Assembly (NCBI GenBank): GCA_036940085.1
Contig: JALLBK010000988.1
Coordinates: 1-11,729 of the forward strand
Reading direction: 5' to 3'
Length of the DNA stretch: 11,729 bases
Origin: Discostella pseudostelligera
Taxonomy: Eukaryota; Bacillariophyta; Thalassiosirophyceae; Thalassiosirales; Thalassiosiraceae
Shown here in pieces: positions 1 to 8,100 of the stretch (positions are counted from its first letter, which is position 1; each line of letters begins with the position of its first letter). Under the pieces are notes generated by a model that ran no database searches, was not told where the DNA came from, and saw nothing but the letters and a program-made list of their open reading frames with translations. The position numbers and the translations under genes were made by a program.

Positions 1-724
1 CAGACGCATTGACAGACGAGATCTTCTCGCTTCCACGTGTACGAAACCCATGGAGCCCACCAACATTCAAATTTCTCGTCACCAGAAATCAAAATTTGCT
101 TCAAACATCCCGCGCCTCTTCTTTCGCATAGGAATCAGTATTGTTATCTTGTTGGATGTCCAATTCAAATTCACAGATAGCTTCCTCACTTTTTCAAAAA
201 AACATCCCGACAAAAAGACCACTCATTCTTTATGTCGTTTTTGACCACCATGTTGGAATTGGTTGGGGGTGTGCTGAACCGACACTTTTGTGGAGCTCGA
301 CGGCCTGCGTCGGTCTCCTTTTCGTTTCCTGAATGATGATTGTGGTGTGTTTTGGTGTGCCTGTCATTGCACCTATCTTGCGTCCGGCCCGCCCACACCA
401 CACCAAAGAATTGAGAATTGAGATGACGATTTACTATTTTATGCTGAACGTCGGCAGGGCGCGTTGAGAAGGGAGATGTATCTGTGAAAGATCGTATTCA
501 CGTTCATCATGATCATGGGTTCGGTACTACGATAGGAAGGAATTAGTTCTACCAAGGTCTACCACCACGGCCCCTACGATACCATAAAGATAGCCCATGC
601 CATTCATGACCGCGTAGCGACGACGATACGATTTCATTAAATCTGCATTGTCCGGAAGCTTCGCTCATGTGTTGTGGATGAACGATAGTGAGATGGAGTT
701 TAGCTCGTAGTAATAGTTCAAAGG
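1..724. other. Upstream intergenic region with no supported gene
   Basis: I see no credible gene here. The open frames are short, have no recognisable motif and overlap one another on both strands. The stretch probably contains the promoter and 5' UTR of the gene that starts at 725. Small structures visible are a tandem pair of the heptamer GAATTGA (408-421), a 10-base palindrome CATGATCATG (508-517) and a pyrimidine-rich stretch near 110-125. An in-frame TAG lies about 24 bases before the ATG at 725, which supports the downstream start. The end or start of a gene lying to the left of the window cannot be excluded, but nothing in the sequence shows one. Confidence 0.5.
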
Positions 725-791
725 ATGCGGAACCGCAACGATGCTGCAAAGGACGTCGACAATAACGATGAGCATGAGCGCTCCTCCTACC

Positions 792-822
<31 letters not shown>

Positions 823-3800
823 GGGGGCTCATACTAGAAGTAGCAGCATTCGAGATGGAGATGATGCCGGACCCGTTTTCACCGGACCCGTAACCACGCA
901 GCTCCGGCCGCAGGCAGCTCATGGTGGACAGGACACGTCGTCATCGTCGCCGCCACCACTACCGTCAGCGGCAGTATCAGTATCACCAGCAGTGGCAGGA
1001 GTTGGAGTTGGCGGAGTGCCGTCCTTCATTTCTGGTGCACCGTCTTGGCTTCTCGCACACCCGCTCATGAGCACTCTCTTTGGGGATCAGCAGCAGCAGC
1101 GGAGGGCAGGGGAAGGAGGAGGAGCCGTCGCGACGGTTGTGACGCCCACAGCTACCGCTTCATCTTCGACGATGGCAACAGTAACAGGAAAAACCACATC
1201 TTCCAATAATAACATTACTTCAGTTGTGGAGGACGACATTATTTCCCAACAACTGCAATTGCAACAGCATACCTTCAACACATTATTGGCACCGCTATCA
1301 TCTTCATCACCAGAACCACCAACATCATCATTGACCACACCCATATTGCAAGACAATATGCATAGGGGGAGGAGCGATGATGTCCCCGATATTGTTGATC
1401 AACACAAAAAAGACTGTGGAGTTATCGGAACGGATGGCACCAACAAGGCCCCCAATGTTATTACGCTCACGCGTACGCACTTCTCTAGTCCAGAGTCTCG
1501 TTCCTATTATCATCCACTCCATGATGATGATGATGAGTATGACTATCATCCTGATTGCACTCACCGTGGACCAATGGCTGGGCACTTTGCGTCTTTAACT
1601 GCAGGGGAGGACGCTGCTAATTCTTCTACCTTTGCTACTACAACTGCCGCCTTAACGGGAGATAGTAGTGGGGATGGTGAAGGGAATGGAACGTTGGGGA
1701 ACAAGGATGTCAATAGTGACTTGTTCTTGAAGCACACATATCCCCTGACGCTACAGCGCTCGGCGTCATCGGCATTTGGTTGTCCGTATTCATCCACATC
1801 CTCTTCCTTTTGTAGTTTCAAAGCGAGAGCACGAGTTCGTACACTTTCGAACTCGGGGTATAGCGATCCTGGTGCCTCGGCATTCCGACCCGTTTGGAAG
1901 TAAGTTGTGATGATGAGTGAGATTGAGAGAAGAGAAGGGAAAGATGGCTTGCATTGTTTAGATATGAATTACATCTCTGTTGTCTTTTGTGCCTTTTGCA
2001 CACACGGAATACTCATGCACACCCCTTTTTCATTTTCATTCTCTCTCACTCTGTGTTCAGCAAATCATCGTCTAACGACATTGGGTCCGACGTTGGGTCT
2101 AACGTTGGGTCTACCATCTCCAGCTCCGTTGCTGGGGCAGCCGCGACGACGCATTCGGATCCGCTATCGGATAGGACACGAGCACGGGCTTACAACTCGC
2201 CATGGCGTAGGGTCATGAATAGGATGAAGAAGGGAAACTACAATGCTGAAAAGGGCAACATCGTTGGTGGCGGTGGGAGGAAGTTCAAGAGACGTTTGAG
2301 TGGTAGGGAGAATCCCAATGCTGCCGGGTTGGATGTCGGTGACGATGATCTAGATGGAGGGGGGTTAGTCGGAGTTATTGCATCATTATCGGAGTTGCGC
2401 GTCGATGGATCGTTGCCCACTGTCTCTGTGGATATTGAATCTAAGAAGACCTCCTCGACGAAGGAGGTAAACACCGCAACCTTGTCGTCCTCTTCCAAGT
2501 CCACTTCGAACGACATTGGTGGGGAGGTCTGTGACGTTGAACTTGTACACAACAAGGGGAAGGATTTCGCATCGCTGGTTGCCTGTCATTCCGCGGATCA
2601 GTACGATGATCCTGGTGTGGCGTTGGATCTATCTGATGATAGTGACCATGACGATGAAGAAACTATTCCTCCGATTCTGGGCAGTGCCATTCATTCGAGT
2701 GAGTATGTAGCTGGCAGTAAGTCGTCAGGCTCCACCATCGACGGAGTCATTCGACCAAACCAAAAACGGAATACGAAGGAAGAGCCCTCTCCTCCTATCT
2801 TTGATCACGCTCCATGCGATAGTATCGAGGTAACGACGATGTTGGTCAGCGAATCTATTTTGGGATCAGTCCGGATCATCTCATCCGATTCAATTGATGA
2901 ACATAGTCCTCCATCTGTTGAACGCGTCGTTGTTTGCGAAAATTCCGGTAACTTTCCATACCATCCATTGAGCGACAGTGACGGTGAAGAGAACTACGAA
3001 ACCGAGCAAGGTGATGTTTTTCACGTAGAGGACATTCAAGGTGATACAAACCTCCAATCAGCAGGGCATCGACAGCTTGGGAGACTGAAATATAGGTCTC
3101 CACAACGAGCCCCTCGCCCCATCCATCCGACCTTGTCATCGTCTCGCGGCAGTTCCGGATCCACTGTCGGTCAGCAACTGAGCCCGTCATCATCACATGA
3201 CTCGCCGGAGTCTCGGTATTCCTCATTAGGCGGCTCGCCAGAGTCTCGCATGTCCAGCTCGAATTCTCGCTCTGTATCGTCGACGCTCAATTCTAGTGGG
3301 GATCGTACCATCAATACCGAAGGGTCATTGGTTGCCGACGACGAAGTTCGGGATGCGAATCGACGACCTTATCCCGGACGCATTGGTAGAAGCGCATCTG
3401 GTGGTGGACTTGGTGGAGATAACAACCAAGAAGTAGTGGTTGGTCCCGATGGAAGCGAAACGGTATTCTCTTCTTCGACGGCAAGTTCAAACTATCACTC
3501 GTACGTGTCGAGTCCACGGACATTGCGCGACGGGGCAACAATGCCAGTGGAGAGATTCTTCGCCGGAGGCAATGTTACCATGTCACCTTCACCACAACGG
3601 GGGATGGGTACGAGTACCCACCCTGATGACATAAGAGGAGGCGAGGCCAAGGAGCATGCATTGCCTGACCGGAATTCGTCGGCGCCAATCATATCCAAAC
3701 TTTTGATTCCGAAGAAGCTATCGAAAAAGTCTTCATGTGGTACGATCAGCAGTGCGAGAGATTCTACTCATTCGCCACACACTGTCTCGAGCAACTCTGT

Positions 3801-4409
3801 TTCAGCCAACTCGTCGAGTTCATCAGAGACGAAAAAGCCACTAAAATTCGTGGCATACGAGTTTCGAGAGGAACGTGAAAGTCCATTTGATGAGCCTCCC
3901 GTTTCTGGATATGATGTAGCAAGCACTATGGGTGCTGAGGCTTCCAGTGGCGCTCCTGTCAAAACCGATGTCTGCATGGCGTTGATAAAACCACGGATCT
4001 CCAAATTGGGTGGCAGCCATCGTCCACCCATGGTTCAACGTCCATCAGCATACATCCCTGTGAAACCTCCTCAAAGCCCGCGGCGAACCACCTTACTCCA
4101 TGGACGAGCACGAACGCCTACGCGAACACCACCTCCTTCGTCATCGTCATCCAATGCACGCAGTGGCTCCAATACTCCTAGTTCTCCGCCAGTGATCATC
4201 GATGGACCCAGTAACGCAGGTATGTTCTGGATCCCTCAACATCCGGCGGTACCTCCACGGCCTGGCATAGCTTCAGCTGCACTATCCATGAGCTCACAAT
4301 TACGGGATGATGAATTGATGATCACTGAAATGTCAAGCGGTGTAGACGATGCAGTTCGAGATAATTTGGATAGTACTGAGCGGTCTGGAGTTGAAGTTTC
4401 AGCTCCATC

Positions 4410-4446
<37 letters not shown>

Positions 4447-4581
4447 GGAGCTATTGTGAGTCCGGAAAAGTCGACAATGCAGAATACGATGAGGAGGCTA
4501 CATCTCATTGCACCCAAACCAGAGAAAACAACACATCCATTCGGTGAAGTCCCCACCATATCTCCGGAGAAAGGGTTCTAA
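725..4581 (+). CDS. Two-exon gene for a large Ser/Pro/Thr-rich, probably disordered protein of unknown function
   Basis: I do not recognise this protein. The model joins 725-1899 to 2061-4581 and gives 1231 residues. The ATG at 725 is the first in its frame after a nearby upstream TAG. The splice uses a GTAAGT donor and a TTCAG acceptor, and it keeps the frame (codon AA|C, Asn392). No catalytic motif, signal peptide or membrane segment is visible. Composition is rich in Ser, Pro, Thr, Gly and Asp. Features in order: Ser-Ala repeat (residues 24-32), Gln-rich patches (about 120 and 180), an acidic Asp run near 267, a basic Lys/Arg stretch after the splice, an acidic Asp/Glu segment near 585-600, many S-P and T-P sites in the second half, and a poly-Thr run (1176-1186). 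The short motif S-P-E-S-R occurs at 255-259, 773-777 and 784-788, and S-P-E-K occurs near the C-terminus. These fit a phosphorylated scaffold or regulatory protein, but that is only inference. The length and intact frame through both exons argue for a real gene. Confidence 0.75.
794..817 (+). repeat. (GCGTCG)4 coding hexanucleotide repeat
   Basis: Four perfect copies of GCGTCG encode alternating Ala-Ser (residues 24-31) in the disordered protein, followed directly by GCGGCGGGG. The repeat is in frame, so unit changes would alter the protein length by two residues without a frameshift. Confidence 0.9.
1900..2060 (+). other. Intron 1 of the disordered-protein gene
   Basis: This 161-base GT-AG intron starts with GTAAGT directly after ...TTTGGAA and ends with a pyrimidine-rich tract and TTCAG. 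Reading through the donor meets a stop at once (AAG TAA), whereas splicing joins the 391-codon first reading frame to the long second one in phase 2. The second frame stays open about 100 bases upstream into the intron but has no ATG there. Confidence 0.82.
2077..2112 (+). repeat. Three tandem 12-base units just after the splice acceptor
   Basis: Three 12-base units of the form RACRTTGGGTCY encode D-I-G-S, D-V-G-S and N-V-G-S. They begin 16 bases into exon 2 of the disordered-protein gene. The copies differ at only a few bases, consistent with recent local duplication, and they preserve the frame. Confidence 0.85.
4411..4443 (+). repeat. (ACA)11 trinucleotide microsatellite encoding poly-Thr
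   Basis: Eleven uninterrupted ACA codons encode Thr1176-Thr1186 of the disordered protein. Identical codon use shows a microsatellite rather than selected poly-Thr with mixed codons, so the length is likely to differ between strains and haplotypes. Confidence 0.92.
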
Positions 4582-4769
4582 TAATGGAAAGCTCTAATTT
4601 AATTCATATTCTTTTTACCAACGAAGATCTATCACGTCTGTCAACAATAATTCCAATTGTGAAATGAGTTTTTAATGTGATGACTCCACTATCTCAAATC
4701 TCCAAAGAGGCTAATGATGAATGATGATGATCGTACTACCTATCATCTCTCGAAATAGTATGGTATCGA

Positions 4770-4900
4770 TGACCGGTGTGACCTTGTGTGCTCTTGATTT
4801 GCTTGCTCCTCGCGATGGTCGAGATGGCATGGCGCGTAACGAAGGATTTGGCGGGAGGAAATCCATTAGCGAAAGATATGGCGCCAAAAGGTGACCGGTG
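4770..4900 (+). repeat. Two direct copies of TGACCGGTG
   Basis: The 9-mer TGACCGGTG occurs at 4770-4778 and again at 4892-4900 in the same orientation, 122 bases apart. Its core ACCGGT is a palindrome. It could be a transcription-factor site, but I know of no diatom factor assigned to it. Confidence 0.4.
4847..4889. promoter_or_regulatory. Pair of E2F-like motifs in inverted orientation
   Basis: TTTGGCGG (4847-4854, + strand) fits the general E2F consensus WTTSSCSS. GCGCCAAAA (4881-4889) reads TTTTGGCGC on the other strand and contains TTTGGCGC, a full match to TTTSSCGC. They face each other 26 bases apart. The match is to the plant/animal consensus; binding is inference. Confidence 0.35.
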
Positions 4901-4911
4901 GAAGTTACTTA

Positions 4912-4921
4912 CTTCCGGAAG
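4912..4921. promoter_or_regulatory. CTTCCGGAAG palindrome containing a TTCnnGAA core
   Basis: This is a perfect 10-base palindrome about 190 bases upstream of the Fd-GOGAT start. Its TTCnnGAA core is the two-unit form of the heat-shock-factor site, and HSF genes are greatly expanded in diatoms. A third properly spaced unit is absent, so functional assignment is weak. Confidence 0.3.
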
Positions 4922-4927
4922 AAGATC

Positions 4928-5004
4928 GCGTCATCTATCTGCATTGACGTCATCATTTCTTCATTCTGCGACTGTGACATTCCTCGAGAGAAGTTCCCAC
5001 GTCA
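4928..5004. promoter_or_regulatory. Cluster of TGACG-type (CRE/CCRE-like) sites upstream of Fd-GOGAT
   Basis: Three sites lie within 77 bases: GCGTCA (4928-4933, TGACGC on the other strand), the full palindrome TGACGTCA (4945-4952), and ACGTCA (4999-5004). TGACGT, ACGTCA and TGACGC are the three CO2/cAMP-responsive elements described upstream of the Phaeodactylum carbonic anhydrase gene ptca1, bound by CREB/ATF-like bZIP factors. The sites are seen directly; their role here is inference. Confidence 0.45.
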
Positions 5005-5113
5005 TTTCCTTCTTCGTCGAATTAAAGGGTAAATCCAAATCAACCAGCGCCACAAATCACCAAAAAAAATACTCTGAGAATTCCATTTCAAGCAATAACT
5101 TCGCAGTGTGGCC

Positions 5114-8100
5114 ATGAGACAAGCGGCCGTACTAGCGGTGGTAATTGCCACCTCCTCCACTGCCTCGTGGGCATTTAATGCGCACATCAAGTCGTCGTCG
5201 CAATGCCGTCATCATGCCCATCACCTATCGACGTCGTCGTCGTCCGCCACCTCCACCACTGCGCTCAACGCCTTTCGTCTCAAGGAGGGCGAGACGCAAA
5301 ACATGTTCGAAGGTCCGCTACCGTTGGTGCGAGAGCGTGATGCTTGTGGCGTGGGGTTCATTGCCAATGTCAACAGTGGAGGTGAGTGCGCCATGAAGTT
5401 TACATGATGAACCGTCCAACAATAGCATGATTATTTGCAATATCTCATCCCGAATTGCTGATTTGTTACATTATTGATATAGACGAATTTGGCACCCACA
5501 AAGTCCTCCAGCAAGGCCTTCGTGCCCTCGACTGCATGGAACATCGCGGCGCCTGTGGTGGCGATGGCATCTCCGGCGACGGGGCCGGAATCATGACACA
5601 AATTCCCTGGAAACTCTTCTCGGAATATCGCAGTGATCATTGTCCCCAGCCGGGTGTGGGGATGGTATTCTTGCCCCAAGAGGCTAGTCGTCGTGAGAAA
5701 GTGAAGGAGGTGATTCAACGTGTCTGTGAGGCGAATGAATTGCATTTCTTGGGGTGGCGAGAGGTTCCCGTGGATTATGAGGTATTGGGACCCCAGGCTA
5801 AGGCGGTAGCTCCCAGTATGTGGCAACTGTTTGTTAAGGCACCAAGTCGTTTGAAGGAGGATGACGAGGAGACACGAGATGGCTTTGAACGCACCCTATA
5901 TCTCGTGCGACGACGCATCGCGGTGGAACTCAAAGCGGAAAATCTACTCAAGAAGGAGGATGGGTCCGAGGAAGTCTACTTTGCCTCCTTCTCGAGTCAG
6001 ACGATTGTCTACAAGGGCATGGTGCAGGGATGCATCTTGCCTCAATTCTACAAGGATTTGCAGCATGAAGACTATACTACGAAATTTGTCATTTACCACC
6101 GTCGATTCTCAACCAACACCAATCCACGATGGCCATTGGCCCAGCCTATGCGTGTGGTGGGACACAATGGTGAGATTAACACTCTTCTGGGGAATGTCAA
6201 TTGGGTCAAGGCACGTGAAAAGTCCAAGGCATTGCCGGATAAGGAATTGCAAAATCTCGTCGATGCCGCCAATACGGATAATATCGTCATGATGTGCAAT
6301 ACGCAAGATGTACCCAATCTCCTCGAACCGCTCGTGGATCTCAACCGATCCGATAGTGCCAACTTGGATGCCGTCTTTGAACTAATGACGAAGAGTCGAC
6401 ACCGTGCTCCATGTGCATTGATGAGCCTCGTTCCTACGGCCTACGAAAACGAGCCAGCGTTGGCGAACAATCCCGAGATTGTTGACTTTTACAAGTTCCA
6501 TGGTGGTTTGCTCGAGGCATGGGATGGTCCCGCCCTTTTGGTGTTCTCGGATGGCAAGTCCATCGGTGCCTCCCTTGATCGTAATGGGTTGCGTCCAGCA
6601 CGATACTCCATTACGAAAGATGGAACTGTCTATATGATGAGTGAAACTGGTGTTATTGACTTGAACGAAGCCGACATTATTTCGAAGGGAAGGCTAGGAC
6701 CGGGTATGATGATCAATGTCGATCTAAAGTCGGGTGAATTCAAGGACAACATCGCCATTAAATCTGAAATTGCCAGTCGTCATCCGTACGGAGAATGGAT
6801 TGCCAAGGGACGTAAGGACGTGAAAAAAATGGATTTCGACGAGAAGAGATTGTATGACGATGCTACCACCACATTTGCCCAGGCATCCTTTGGTTGGGGC
6901 TTGGAGGATATCGGGATGCAGATTCAGGATATGGCTGGAAGTGGAAAAGAGACTACCTACTCCATGGGAGATGATGCACCCATTGCTGTATTGAGTGAAC
7001 GACCTCATACTCCCTACAATTACTTCAAACAACGATTTGCGCAGGTGACCAACCCGCCCATTGATCCATTGCGTGAGGGTGTGGTGATGAGCTTTGCTAT
7101 GACTTTGGGTAAGAAGGAGAGCATTTACAAGGTGTCCGAAAAGGGTGCCAGGCTGATTCATTTGGAAAGTCCCGTGTTGAATGCCAATGAGATGGAGCGT
7201 ATCGCCTCGTATGCAAAGGAGGAGAATGGTGGTTTCAAACAGGCTACTATCTCGACGAGGTATGCATTGGAGGATGGGCCGGATGGATTGAAGAAGGCAA
7301 TTGATGCCATTTGCGACAAGGCTGCTGAAGATGTTCGTAACGGCATTGAGGTACTTATCTTGAGCGATATGGCCGCCGAACAATCCGAATTGAATGATTC
7401 TACCTACATCCCGCCACTTGTCGCTGTGGGAGCTGTGCATCACCGTCTTATCGCTGAGGGCCTTCGTATGGACACTGGAATCGTTGTTGAGACGGGAAGT
7501 GCCTGGTCAACTCATCATTTTGCTTGTTTGGTTGGTTATGGCGCCAATGCTGTTCATCCGTATCTCGCCTTAGAGACTGTCAAGCAATGGTACGAAAGTG
7601 ATAGGACGCAATCGATGATGAAGTCGGGCAAACTCACCTCGACGACACTCAACAAGGCACAGCAGAATTATCGTTATGCGGTTGAGAATGGACTTCTCAA
7701 GATTCTGTCCAAGATGGGTATTTCTCTATTGTCGTCGTATCAGGGTGCGCAAATATTCGAGGCCATGGGATTGGGCATGGAGGTGGTTGACATAAGCTTT
7801 AAGGGAACTACGAGTCGTATTGGTGGAGCATCGCTTGCGGACATTGCACAAGAGACGGTCACCATGCGTCCAGAAACAGTCAGCGAAAAGGCGAAGTTGA
7901 TCAACTACGGCTATTACAAGCCCGTTCCCAAATTGGGAGAGTACCATGCAAACTCATCCGACCTTACCAGACTCCTTCACGATGCTATCGGGCTCGACAA
8001 ATCGGTTAGCGCCGCCACGAACCGTGATGAGCTTGAGAATGACGGGGTGAAGCCTAAGAGTGCAGCTAACTATGAAATCTTCAAGAAGAGCCTTGAAACC

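Larger units (their letters stand above)
4582..5113 (+). promoter_or_regulatory. Intergenic region and putative Fd-GOGAT promoter/5' UTR
   Basis: These 532 bases separate the stop of the disordered-protein gene from the Fd-GOGAT start and hold no convincing gene. The left part is AT-rich and probably carries the 3' UTR of the upstream gene. The right part (about 4770-5010) is dense in short repeated or palindromic motifs listed separately: two TGACCGGTG copies, two E2F-like sites in opposite orientation, a TTCCGGAA palindrome and three TGACG-type sites. An in-frame TAA at 5096-5098 lies 15 bases before the ATG at 5114. The transcription start cannot be placed from sequence. Confidence 0.5.

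Noticed and set aside
50..332. Two short overlapping plus-strand open frames at the left edge
   Set aside because: They are short, overlap each other, and have no motif or supporting context.
665..922. Arg-rich minus-strand open frame opposite the start of the disordered protein
   Set aside because: The Arg run is only the antisense reading of the GCGTCG repeat.
1954..2060. Separate gene starting inside the intron and running to 4581, with a hydrophobic N-terminus
   Set aside because: The extension has no ATG start (it opens at TTG), is pyrimidine-rich intron sequence, and a strong GTAAGT/TTCAG pair joins the downstream frame to the upstream exon in phase.
4788..5117. 109-codon open frame before Fd-GOGAT with a hydrophobic start
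   Set aside because: It starts at GTG, runs over the promoter motifs and overlaps the Fd-GOGAT start in another frame; no family resemblance.
6724..7443. 239-codon open frame on the minus strand inside Fd-GOGAT exon 2
   Set aside because: It lies wholly antisense to a conserved coding exon, has no recognisable motif and is explained by codon bias of the real gene.
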